The position numbers and the translations under genes were made by a program. From assembly GCA_003445035.1 (NCBI GenBank), contig DLVV01000027.1:7552-13786 (forward strand): DNA of 6,235 nucleotides. Direction: 5' to 3'. This DNA comes from Planctomycetaceae bacterium (GTDB lineage Bacteria > Planctomycetota > Planctomycetia > Planctomycetales > Planctomycetaceae). Shown piece by piece: positions 1 to 6,235 of the stretch. A model generated the notes under the pieces. That model made no database searches, was not told where the DNA came from, and saw nothing but the letters and a program-made list of their open reading frames with translations. Every line of letters begins with the position of its first letter. The stretch's first letter is position 1.

Positions 1-1
1 C

Positions 2-700
2 CGGATCTGGAAACAGTTCCTCGGACGCGGACTGGTCGAACCCGAGGACGACTTCCGGTCCACCAACCCGCCAACCAACCCCGCCCTGCTGGACCACCTC
101 GCCGAACAACTCGTCGCCGACCGCTTCGACCTCAGGAAGCTGATGCGGCACATCCTCTCCTCGCGGGTCTACCAGCTCTCGAGCATTCCCAACCAGACCA
201 ACGCCAACGACGAACAGAGTTACTCGCACCACCTGGTCAAGAGGCTGCCGGCGGCGGTGCTGCTGGACGCGATCAGTGAGGTGACGGGCACCCCCGAGTC
301 GTTCACCGGGATGCCACGGGGCACCCGCGCCATCCAGCTGTGGGACAACCGGTTGCCGAGCTACTTCCTGGACACCTTCGGCCGGTCCGAGCGTCAGTCT
401 CCATGCGAGTGCGGAAGTTCCACCGAGCCGACAATGGCCCAGACGCTGCACCTGATGAATGCTCCGGAGATCGACGCCAAGATCACCGCCGCCGGCAGCC
501 GTGTCGACGGTTTGATCGCCCGCAAGGCCACCCCACGACAGATCGTCGATGAACTCTGCCTGTCGGCACTCGGCCGACCACCCAATGACCGCGAGGTCCG
601 CGCCGCCGAGAAGCTGTTTGCCGGGAGTCCACCACGCCAGGCTGCCGAAGATTTCCTATGGGCACTGTTGAACTCCTACGACTTCCTGTTCGTCCACTGA
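2..700 (+). CDS. DUF1553 (PSD1-type) protein, C-terminal part, 5' end outside the window
   Basis: The reading frame is open from the left edge to a TGA at 698-700, giving 232 visible residues. Family-typical blocks appear in order: RIWKQFLGRGLVEPEDDFR at visible residues 1-19, TNPPTNPALLDHLAEQLV at about 21-38, a RxYQLS segment near 55-60, RLPAAVLLDAISEVTG near 81-96, a CEC motif followed by STEP at about 135-142, LHLMNAPEI soon after, and the closing WALLNSYDFLFVH. These match the C-terminal DUF1553 domain of planctomycete proteins that normally carry DUF1549 and often an N-terminal cytochrome c-like domain (PSCyt1/PSCyt2). Full proteins are several times longer, so most of the gene lies upstream. 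These proteins are usually exported; their reaction is unknown. A DUF1501 gene following directly is the standard arrangement. The family call is secure; whether this copy has a haem domain cannot be seen. Confidence 0.93.
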   Translation, partial: RIWKQFLGRGLVEPEDDFRSTNPPTNPALLDHLAEQLVADRFDLRKLMRHILSSRVYQLSSIPNQTNANDEQSYSHHLVKRLPAAVLLDAISEVTGTPESFTGMPRGTRAIQLWDNRLPSYFLDTFGRSERQSPCECGSSTEPTMAQTLHLMNAPEIDAKITAAGSRVDGLIARKATPRQIVDELCLSALGRPPNDREVRAAEKLFAGSPPRQAAEDFLWALLNSYDFLFVH

Positions 701-770
701 AACGGGCACCTCAAGGCACTCTCCAACCTGTACAATTCCGACACGGCCGCGGACCGGCACGTTTGTCCCC

Positions 771-776
771 AGAGGA
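771..776 (+). promoter_or_regulatory. Ribosome binding site of the DUF1501 gene
   Basis: AGAGGA lies 8 nt before the ATG at 785 and is a good partial match to the Shine-Dalgarno consensus. It supports 785 as the start, which also places the twin-arginine motif about 20 residues into the protein, as expected for a Tat leader. Confidence 0.6.
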
Positions 777-784
777 TCCAGGCA

Positions 785-2131
785 ATGACCCATTCCTCCC
801 CTCGCACCACCTCCCGGCTCTCGTCCTACTGCGACGGCCTGAACCGGCGGGAAATGCTCTCCGTCGGCAGCCTGGGCGGCCTCGGCCTGGCCGAGTTGCT
901 GTGGATGCAGGAGTCGTTCGCCAAGGCGAAGGGCAAGCCGGTGCGGGACATCAACTGTATCTTCCTGTTCGCTCTCGGCGGTCAACCTCACCAGGACATG
1001 TGGGACGTCAAGCCCGACGCGCCCTCGGAAATCCGCGGCGACTTCAATCCCATCTCGACCAAGGCCTCCGGTATCCAGATCTCCGAGGTCCTGCCCGGCA
1101 TCTCCACCGTCACCGACAAGCTGGCGATCATGCGCAGTGTCACTCACGTCGACAGTGACCACGGCCGCGGTTACCACGTGATGATGACCGGCAAGCGTCC
1201 CGGGGCGGGCGATTTCAACGGCAACCAGAACAACAACCATCACCCTTGCCTGGGTTCGATGGTCTCGCGACTGGGAACCCCGGGGGAACTGCCCCCCTAC
1301 ATCAGCGTCCCCAACTTCCTCAACAGCGGCGGCCCCTCGTTCCTGGGCCCCAGCTACGGTCCGTTCGTGATCGAGGCCGACCCGGCCGCCCCCGACTTCT
1401 CGGTCCGCGACATCACCCTGCCCACGGCCATCTCGACCAACCGCAACGCCCGCCGACAGGCGGTGCTCCGCGAGATCAACCGGTTCGAACGGCAGGCTGA
1501 AACCGTCGGCCGCAGTGTCCGGTCACTGGACACCTTCTACCAGAAGGCCGCCGGGCTGATGACGTCGAAGAAAGCCAAGGAGGCGTTCGATATTCATCGC
1601 GAGACCGACAAGACCCGGGCCGAGTACGGCATGACTTCGGTCGGCCAGTGCTGCCTGCTGTCCCGGCGACTGGTCGAAGCCGGATGCCGGTTCGTGGCCA
1701 TCGAGAACGGTCACTGGGACACCCACCGGAAGAACACCTACAGCCTCAAGGACCTGCTCTGCCCATCGTTCGACCGTGCCGTCCCGGCGCTGCTCAACGA
1801 CCTCGAGCAACGAGGCATGCTCGACGACACGCTGGTGGTCATCTCGACCGAATTCGGTCGCACGCCGCAGATCAACCAACTGGCCGGCCGCGACCACTGG
1901 CCCAACGTCTTCTCGATCGCGATGGCCGGTGGAGGCGTCAAGGGCGGACAGGTAATCGGGGCCAGTGACCGGCGAGCCGCCGGCGTGGCCGATCGACCGA
2001 TCACCCCCGGCGACATGACCGCCACGGTGCTCAACCTGATGGGCATCGACCCCCACCAGATCCTTCACACCCCGCTCGGACGCCCGATCCCGCTGGTCGA
2101 CGACGGTCGTCCCATCACCGAGCTGACCTAG
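785..2131 (+). CDS. DUF1501 protein with Tat-type leader (alkaline phosphatase/sulfatase-like fold)
   Basis: This complete 448-residue protein is of usual length for DUF1501. The N-terminus has a twin-arginine motif (NRREML, residues 20-25), a Gly/Leu-rich stretch (about 26-40) and a possible AKA cleavage site ending at residue 48, so Tat export is likely. Family blocks follow: LFALGGQPHQDMWDVKPDAP (61-80), IRGDF (83-87), the GHWDTH motif (309-314), EFGRTP (356-361), GRDHWP (368-373), and a C-terminal ITPGDMTATVLNLMGIDP segment. DUF1501 belongs to the alkaline phosphatase-like superfamily, and the Asp/His pairs in GHWDTH and GRDHW are the likely metal ligands; the substrate is unknown. It sits 84 nt after the DUF1553 gene and 21 nt before the PPC-type gene, consistent with co-transcription. 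The family call is firm; hydrolase activity is inferred from the fold and has not been shown for this group. Confidence 0.95.
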   Translation: MTHSSPRTTSRLSSYCDGLNRREMLSVGSLGGLGLAELLWMQESFAKAKGKPVRDINCIFLFALGGQPHQDMWDVKPDAPSEIRGDFNPISTKASGIQISEVLPGISTVTDKLAIMRSVTHVDSDHGRGYHVMMTGKRPGAGDFNGNQNNNHHPCLGSMVSRLGTPGELPPYISVPNFLNSGGPSFLGPSYGPFVIEADPAAPDFSVRDITLPTAISTNRNARRQAVLREINRFERQAETVGRSVRSLDTFYQKAAGLMTSKKAKEAFDIHRETDKTRAEYGMTSVGQCCLLSRRLVEAGCRFVAIENGHWDTHRKNTYSLKDLLCPSFDRAVPALLNDLEQRGMLDDTLVVISTEFGRTPQINQLAGRDHWPNVFSIAMAGGGVKGGQVIGASDRRAAGVADRPITPGDMTATVLNLMGIDPHQILHTPLGRPIPLVDDGRPITELT

Positions 2132-2139
2132 CGGCCCCC

Positions 2140-2143
2140 GGAG
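2140..2143 (+). promoter_or_regulatory. Ribosome binding site deciding the GTG start at 2153
   Basis: GGAG lies 9 nt upstream of GTG 2153-2155, within the 21-nt gap after the DUF1501 stop. No ATG in this frame gives a signal peptide, whereas the GTG is followed at once by one, so this site and the leader together fix the start. Confidence 0.55.
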
Positions 2144-2152
2144 TCCTCCCCC

Positions 2153-4573
2153 GTGATCAGCCGACTTGCTCCTGCCCGCTTCAGCCTCGTCGTGGCCGCA
2201 TTGTTCGCGGTGCTGTCTGTCCCGGCTCCCGTCGCGGCTCAGCCCAAGCCTGGCTACAGCCCCTCCAGTACGCACATCTTCCCCGCCGGAGGCCGCCGCG
2301 GAACGACGGTTCGGGTGCGGATCGGGACCGAGTGCACTCCACGAGACACCGATTTCCTGGTTTACGGCCAGGGCGTCACCGCCGGAAAACAACTCAACAA
2401 GCGACTCCCGCGCAGCCTCGGCGAACCGAATCCCAGGCGGAAGCCGACGGAAGTCCCCATCACCTACCCCCGCGAATGGGGCCAGCAGATCACGATCGCC
2501 AGCGACGCCCCCCTGGGACAGGCGCTGTGGCGGATCAGCTGTGCCCAGGGTGGTACCGGTACCCGGCCGTTCCTGGTCGGAGATCTGCCCGAACACATCG
2601 AGACCGAGTCGAACTCGGTCCCGTCCCGCGCCGAGCAACTCACGTTGCCTGTCACTCTCAACGGACAGGTCTACGGCGAACGGGACATCGATTTCTTCCG
2701 TCTGAAGCTCAAAAAGGGCCAGGTGCTGGTCTGTGACGTCCTGGCCGGGCGGATTGGCAGCCGGCTCGATCCGATGATCCAGTTGCTCGATGCCGACGGC
2801 CGGGTGCTCAATGCCCAGGAGATCCGAATCGGACGCGACCCGGTGATCGCTCTCGAGGCTCCGCGCGACGGAGACTACCTGCTGCGGGTCGCCAACATCA
2901 CCTTCCACGGCAACGCCGCCTGCGTTTACCGCATCACGCTCTCGACTCGCCCCCTGGTCGTCTCGGCCTTCCCTTCCGGGGGGAAAGCGGGCACCAGCTC
3001 GGTTATCGAATTCCACAGGATGACCGGCCGGCCCGGCCCTCTGGCTGTCGAGCAGAAGCAGATCACATTTCCGGTCGGCGAAGCGGTGCTGCGTCCGTGG
3101 GGAGCACGAGGCCCCGTGCTGTCGGTCAACGGCAACCGCCACGCCACCGAAACCGAACCCAACAACGAATCCGATTCGGCCGGAGAGACGGCACCCGGCA
3201 CCACCATGTACGGCCGCCTGTCCAACGCCCGCGACCTCGATCGGTTCACTTTCACCGCCAGGAAGGGACGGCGTTATTCCCTGGCCGCCCGCACCGCAAT
3301 TCCCGGAGCCCCCATCCTGCCGGTGCTGACGCTCACCGACTCACAGGGCAAGCGAATGGGACGGGCCACCGCGGTCGGCAACCCCGACGGCGAGGCGAGA
3401 ATCGAATGGTCCGCGACGTCCGACGGAAAATTCGAGATCGAACTCCGCGACCTGAGGTTCGGCTCACGCGGCGGCAGTGATTTCCTCTACCGGATGACAC
3501 TCAACGAATCCTCCCCCGGGTTCCGCCTGCATTCCGGCTCCGACGCCATCAACCTGATGCAGGACAAGGACGCCGCACTGACCCTGAGGGTCAAGCGGAC
3601 CGGCGGCTTCCAGGGACCGATCGACCTCGCACTCGAGGGACTTCCCAAGGGGGTCACATTCACTCCCAAGCAGATCGCCGCCAAGGCCAACACCACCAAG
3701 CTGGTCTTCAAGGCCACCGCCGACGTCGCATCGCGAGGTTACCCCCTGTCGATCTCCGGAACCGCCAGTATCGACGGCAAGACCGTCAGCAGCCGCCTGG
3801 CATCTCGGCACCTCGGTGTCGACGGCGAGGGACTCTCGGCCGACTCGCCCGATGACGACCGCTTCCACCTGACCGTCTGCCACAAACCGGTCTTCCGGTT
3901 GTTCTGCAACGAGGCCTACATGTACGCCCACCGCGGAACCGTCTACCAGTACGCGATGGAGGTCGAACGGTTCGACGGGTTCGACCAGCCGATCACCGTC
4001 CAGATCGGTGACCGACAGAACCGCGACCTCGACGGAATCCAGATGATCCCCTTTGTGATCCCGTCGGGCCGGACCGAGGGTTTCCTGCCGATCTACCTGC
4101 CCGAGACGATGCACATCAACATCCAGTCTCAATCCCAACTTTACTCCCAGGCCTTCGCACACTTCACCGACAAGACCGGCCGCCGGCAGGCCGTGCTGGT
4201 GCTTTCGGAAAAACGGAACATGCTCCGTACCCGTCCCGTGGTGGTGAAGATGTTCGCCGTCGACCAGACGATTTCCGGAGCCCCGGGCTCGGCCGTTCCG
4301 TGCCGACTGAGGCTGGAACGCACGACCAACTTCCCCGGCGAGATGACCGTCCGGCTGCACGCGATCGAGGGTGCCCCCGGTTTCCAGTCCAAACCGGTTC
4401 GCTTCGCCGCGGGAAAGCTCTCGACCACCGTGATGGTCCGCCTGCCCACCGGCACGGCGGCCGCGAAGCCTGTCACGCTCGTCTTTCGGGCGACCGGGCA
4501 GATGCCCGACGGTACCAAGGCGATCACCGAGAGCCGTGTCAGGTACCTGCCCGCAACGGCCGCCGAGAAATAG
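2153..4573 (+). CDS. Large exported protein with PPC-type and Ig-like domains
   Basis: The GTG-started 806-residue protein opens with a Sec signal peptide: a short basic start, a hydrophobic core at about 10-25, and likely cleavage after VAA (27-29). An N-terminal beta domain (about 36-145) begins with a P-A-G-G-R-R-G-T-T-V pattern common in planctomycete surface proteins. Two bacterial pre-peptidase C-terminal (PPC)-like domains follow. The first spans about 150-265, with DIDFFRLKLKKGQ and DGDYLLRV. The second spans about 332-450, with the hallmark ETEPNNE opening, then DLDRFTFTARKG. An Ig-like domain at about 455-550 contains GFQGPIDLALEGLPKGV. A segment at about 570-695 resembles no domain I can name, and a last beta-sandwich-like region covers about 700-800. 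No catalytic motif is visible, so a binding or structural role at the cell surface or periplasm is the best guess. It is spaced like an operon member after the DUF1501 gene. The architecture is clear; the function is unknown. Confidence 0.9.
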   Translation: MISRLAPARFSLVVAALFAVLSVPAPVAAQPKPGYSPSSTHIFPAGGRRGTTVRVRIGTECTPRDTDFLVYGQGVTAGKQLNKRLPRSLGEPNPRRKPTEVPITYPREWGQQITIASDAPLGQALWRISCAQGGTGTRPFLVGDLPEHIETESNSVPSRAEQLTLPVTLNGQVYGERDIDFFRLKLKKGQVLVCDVLAGRIGSRLDPMIQLLDADGRVLNAQEIRIGRDPVIALEAPRDGDYLLRVANITFHGNAACVYRITLSTRPLVVSAFPSGGKAGTSSVIEFHRMTGRPGPLAVEQKQITFPVGEAVLRPWGARGPVLSVNGNRHATETEPNNESDSAGETAPGTTMYGRLSNARDLDRFTFTARKGRRYSLAARTAIPGAPILPVLTLTDSQGKRMGRATAVGNPDGEARIEWSATSDGKFEIELRDLRFGSRGGSDFLYRMTLNESSPGFRLHSGSDAINLMQDKDAALTLRVKRTGGFQGPIDLALEGLPKGVTFTPKQIAAKANTTKLVFKATADVASRGYPLSISGTASIDGKTVSSRLASRHLGVDGEGLSADSPDDDRFHLTVCHKPVFRLFCNEAYMYAHRGTVYQYAMEVERFDGFDQPITVQIGDRQNRDLDGIQMIPFVIPSGRTEGFLPIYLPETMHINIQSQSQLYSQAFAHFTDKTGRRQAVLVLSEKRNMLRTRPVVVKMFAVDQTISGAPGSAVPCRLRLERTTNFPGEMTVRLHAIEGAPGFQSKPVRFAAGKLSTTVMVRLPTGTAAAKPVTLVFRATGQMPDGTKAITESRVRYLPATAAEK

Positions 4574-4667
4574 ACGGCCCGGGCGGCCAACCTCGGTGTT
4601 CTCAGGGAATCGGACGGAACCGATTGATCTCCGTCGCCCCAATTCCGTTGGAACTGGTACGACCGGG

Positions 4668-4684
4668 GCATGATTGCATCATGC
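4668..4684. repeat. Perfect inverted repeat, possible operator
   Basis: GCATGAT and ATCATGC are exact reverse complements separated by TGC, and the whole is flanked on each side by GGGG (one G shared with the left arm). The centre lies about 62 nt before the GTG of the SMP-30-like gene. Size and symmetry fit a dimeric regulator site, and it overlaps the -35 half of the candidate promoter. A small RNA hairpin is the alternative, but the 3-nt loop, AT-containing stem and lack of a T-run make a terminator unlikely. Confidence 0.4.
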
Positions 4685-4701
4685 GGGGAACGCGGTAGGC
4701 T
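4674..4701 (+). promoter_or_regulatory. Candidate sigma-70-like promoter of the SMP-30-like gene
   Basis: TTGCAT (4674-4679) and TAGGCT (4696-4701) are separated by 16 nt and keep the TTG and TA...T positions of the -35 and -10 consensus. Transcription would begin near 4708, leaving a leader of about 30 nt before the GTG. Each hexamer is a weak match, so this rests mainly on position in the only sizeable gap. Confidence 0.3.
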
Positions 4702-4737
4702 GCTCTGTTTTAGACAGTCCCCAAGAGACACATCAAC

Positions 4738-5784
4738 GTGAAACGCCAGAACCTGCAAACCGCTCTCCTGTTGATCCTGGCCTCCTGCGTCATCGGCACA
4801 GCGCCGTGCACTTCGCTCGCCAAGGACAAGATCTTCGAGACCCCCGCTCCGCGCCCAATCGGGATCGTCGCGTTTCTCGAGGGCCCCGCGTGGCATCCCA
4901 CCGGCAACGTCTATTTCAGCGATGGCGGCAGCAACCGGATCATGCGGCGTGACCGCACGGGGGCGATGCACGTCTTTCGTCGGCCCTCCGGAGCCTCCAA
5001 CGGGCTGCTGTTCGACTTCAAGGGCCGACTGCTCGTATGCGAAGGACCGGGTGCCAACGGACACCGCCGGGTGACCCGCACCGAACACGACGGCACGATC
5101 ACCGTCCTGACCGACAACTACCGGGGAAAGAAGTACGCCGGCCCCAATGACCTGACCATCGATTCCAAGGGACGTATCTACTTCACCGACCCCCGTTACG
5201 GTCCTCGGAAGGGAATGGAAATCCTCGACAAACAGGGACGGGCCGTCGAAGGCGTGTACCGCATCGATCCCGATGGAACCGTCACCCAGGTCATCACCCA
5301 CGAAGTCGACCGGCCCAACGGCATTCACATCACCTCCGATGATCGCCACCTCTACGTCGTCGACAACAACAACAACAACCTCGGGGTCCCCCGGGCCGTT
5401 TGGCGATTTGACCTGACGGCCGATGGAAACGTCGTCGCCAAGAGCCGTAAGAAGATGCACGATTTCGGACAGGGGCGGGGCGGTGACGGTATGGCCCTGG
5501 ACGTCGACGGACGTCTTTATGTCGCCGCCGGACGAACCGTGGCCAGCCCGCCGAACGAGACAACCGAAGTCGCCGGAGGAGTCTACGTCATCTCGCCCCG
5601 TGGCAAGCAGGTCGGCTTCATCCCGATCCAGGAGGATTCGGTCACCAACTGCACATTCGGTGGCAAGGACCTCAAGACGCTCTACATCACCGCCGGCCAC
5701 ACCCTCTGGAGTATCCGCTGCACAAGCCGCGGTTTCGTTCCGTGGCTCAGTCGGTCGACCAACCGCGAGTCCAACAAGAAATAA
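4738..5784 (+). CDS. Exported SMP-30/gluconolactonase-like protein, possible lipoprotein
   Basis: The 348-residue protein starts at GTG, with AAGAGA 9 nt upstream; the next in-frame ATG (residue 70) would remove both the leader and a metal ligand. The N-terminus is basic (KR) and then hydrophobic (about 6-16). It contains a lipobox-like LASC (14-17), but also a possible ordinary cleavage site after SLA at 28, so lipoprotein versus soluble periplasmic is open. The body is a six-bladed beta-propeller of the SMP-30/gluconolactonase/LRE type. The metal-ligand positions are recognisable by alignment to known members: Glu48 in LEGPAW, Asn137 in GPNDL, Asn194 in RPNG, and Asp250 in GGDGMALD. YFSDGGSNRI (59-68) and IYFTDPRYG (147-155) are typical blade motifs. 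The family hydrolyses sugar lactones or other esters with a divalent metal; the substrate here cannot be told. A run of five Asn (210-214) sits in a blade loop. Twelve nt separate it from the next gene. Confidence 0.92.
   Translation: MKRQNLQTALLLILASCVIGTAPCTSLAKDKIFETPAPRPIGIVAFLEGPAWHPTGNVYFSDGGSNRIMRRDRTGAMHVFRRPSGASNGLLFDFKGRLLVCEGPGANGHRRVTRTEHDGTITVLTDNYRGKKYAGPNDLTIDSKGRIYFTDPRYGPRKGMEILDKQGRAVEGVYRIDPDGTVTQVITHEVDRPNGIHITSDDRHLYVVDNNNNNLGVPRAVWRFDLTADGNVVAKSRKKMHDFGQGRGGDGMALDVDGRLYVAAGRTVASPPNETTEVAGGVYVISPRGKQVGFIPIQEDSVTNCTFGGKDLKTLYITAGHTLWSIRCTSRGFVPWLSRSTNRESNKK
5365..5379 (+). repeat. (AAC)5 trinucleotide run coding for five Asn
   Basis: Five identical AAC codons encode residues 210-214 of the SMP-30-like protein, directly after VVD in a predicted propeller loop. 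Asn-rich loops at this place also occur in related planctomycete proteins as far as I recall, so this may be a family trait and not recent slippage. The use of one codon throughout still makes it a possible length-variable site. Confidence 0.75.
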
Positions 5785-5796
5785 GAACATCGCGAC

Positions 5797-6235
5797 ATGG
5801 CAGACGACGCCAAGAACCTGAGCTACGAAGAAGCCGCAGAACAGTTGGGACTGACCGTCGACCAACTGCGCGATCTTCGCGCTGATGGTCGGATCCGCGA
5901 CCACGCCGACTACGGCAACTGGACGTTCAAGGCTGAGGATGTTCAGGCGTTGAAGGCTGAACTGGAGGCCGAGGCCGCCGATCCTCCAGCGACCGAGCCA
6001 CAGGCAGACGACAAGCCGTCCGAGGAAGACCCCGAGACGCCCGAAGCGACGACGTCCTATTCGCCGTCAAAATACGAACCCGGTGCCAGCGACTCGACAA
6101 GTGGTTCCTCCAAGTACCAGTCGGATTCCTATACCACTTCCAAGTACGAAAGCCCCAAGTACGAGAGTCCCAAGTACGAAAGTCCAAGCTACACGGCGTC
6201 CGCCTACGAACCGGGTTCCGGAGACACCCACGAGA
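5797..6235 (+). CDS. Helix-turn-helix protein with a repetitive Tyr/Ser/Pro-rich tail, 3' end outside the window
   Basis: From ATG 5797 the frame stays open to the window end, giving 146 residues. Residues 8-55 resemble a MerR/excisionase-type helix-turn-helix: LSYEEAAEQLGL, then VDQLRDLRADGRI, then a YGNWTFKAEDVQAL segment like the wing and final helix. Such N-terminal domains occur on planctomycete proteins of unknown role with long low-complexity tails. Residues 56-85 are acidic and rich in Ala, Glu, Asp and Pro, probably disordered. From residue 86 the protein is rich in Ser, Tyr, Pro and Lys, with Tyr every fifth residue over 107-137. No signal peptide is present at this start. The ATG is the first in-frame start after the upstream stop, 12 nt away, with no clear Shine-Dalgarno, so it may be translated by coupling to the SMP-30-like gene. 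DNA binding is inferred; the motif may instead mediate protein contacts. Confidence 0.82.
   Translation, partial: MADDAKNLSYEEAAEQLGLTVDQLRDLRADGRIRDHADYGNWTFKAEDVQALKAELEAEAADPPATEPQADDKPSEEDPETPEATTSYSPSKYEPGASDSTSGSSKYQSDSYTTSKYESPKYESPKYESPSYTASAYEPGSGDTHE
6109..6213 (+). repeat. Seven tandem 15-nt units coding for xxYxx pentads
   Basis: Seven consecutive five-codon units encode SKYQS, DSYTT, SKYES, PKYES, PKYES, PSYTA and SAYEP (residues 105-139). The core three (6139-6183) are nearly identical in DNA, differing only at a few positions, mostly third codon positions, while the outer ones have diverged. Two further pentads of the same form, TSYSP and SKYEP, occur at residues 86-95. This is not the A(D/N)LxX pentapeptide-repeat family, because the invariant residue is Tyr and there is no central Leu or Phe. 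Confidence 0.85.

Larger units (their letters stand above)
4574..4737. other. Intergenic region between the PPC-type and SMP-30-like genes
   Basis: This is the longest gap in the window, 164 nt. It holds two short GC-rich or weak hairpins just after the upstream stop (4576-4588 and 4608-4625), neither followed by a T-run. Next come a perfect inverted repeat at 4668-4684, a weak promoter-like pair at 4674-4701, and an AAGAGA element at 4723-4728 placed 9 nt before the GTG start of the downstream gene. I see no small ORF or RNA gene in it. It probably separates two transcription units. Confidence 0.6.

Noticed and set aside
731..736. TACAAT, a good -10-like hexamer before the DUF1501 gene
   Set aside because: No -35-like element lies 15-19 nt upstream and it is not an extended -10. 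With the close DUF1553 gene upstream, a separate promoter is possible but not supported.
656..1243. Open frame on the - strand (195 codons) covering the DUF1553-DUF1501 gap
   Set aside because: Most of it is opposite the conserved N-terminal part of the DUF1501 gene, and the translation is Val/Gly/Asp-rich without motifs.
1523..3142. Long open frame on the - strand (539 codons)
   Set aside because: It lies opposite the DUF1501 and PPC-type genes and crosses their boundary. Its translation is low-complexity, rich in Gly, Arg, Asp and Val with no recognisable domain, as expected from the complement of GC-rich codons.
4576..4588. GGCC...GGCC and overlapping GCCCGGGC palindrome just after the PPC-type stop
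   Set aside because: Very short GC palindromes are expected by chance in such GC-rich DNA, and no T-run follows.
4608..4625. AATCGG / CCGATT hairpin downstream of the PPC-type gene
   Set aside because: The stem is only 6 bp with a 6-nt loop and is not followed by a T-run, so it cannot be called an intrinsic terminator.
3464..4642. Open frame on the - strand (392 codons)
   Set aside because: It is antisense to the PPC-type gene, with a Gly/Val/Asp/Arg-rich translation and no motif; the + strand frame carries clear domains.
4141..5904. Long open frame on the - strand (587 codons)
   Set aside because: It spans the ends and starts of three well-supported + strand genes and the intergenic gap, and shows no domain or leader; a shadow of high third-position GC.
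5927..6187. Open frame on the - strand with a repeated RTW pattern
   Set aside because: Its repeat is just the reverse complement of the 15-nt units in the + strand helix-turn-helix gene, which has a plausible domain and start.

Overview
This GC-rich window, with codons strongly favouring G or C at the third position, looks like chromosomal DNA of a member of the Planctomycetota. The evidence is the gene set: the tail of a DUF1549/DUF1553 (PSD1-type) protein, a DUF1501 protein with a twin-arginine leader, and a large exported protein with PPC-type domains. This trio is characteristic of planctomycete genomes and rare together elsewhere. All five genes are on the + strand. No RNA genes, insertion sequences, CRISPR arrays or phage genes are visible.

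Layout: (1) 2-700, C-terminal part of a DUF1553 protein that enters from the left edge. (2) 785-2131, complete DUF1501 protein, 84 nt downstream. (3) 2153-4573, GTG-started exported PPC/Ig-like protein, only 21 nt after the DUF1501 gene. (4) 4574-4737, the longest non-coding gap (164 nt), holding a perfect 7-bp inverted repeat and a weak candidate promoter. (5) 4738-5784, GTG-started exported SMP-30/gluconolactonase-like protein that may be a lipoprotein. (6) 5797-6235, start of a gene that runs off the right edge. It encodes a MerR/excisionase-like helix-turn-helix domain, an acidic linker, and a Tyr/Ser/Pro/Lys-rich tract with a strict five-residue period.

Genes 1-3 probably form one transcription unit whose products act outside the cytoplasm. 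The DUF1553, DUF1501 and PPC families are usually thought to work at the planctomycete cell surface or periplasm, possibly in breakdown of complex organic matter, but none has a firm biochemical role. The SMP-30-like enzyme could hydrolyse a sugar lactone in the same compartment; that link is inference from position. The last gene differs in character: no signal peptide is seen at its start, so it is probably a cytoplasmic regulator or scaffold. Its pentad repeat is the least ordinary sequence here. Otherwise the window is a typical planctomycete arrangement, and I see no convincing new defence or mobile system in it.
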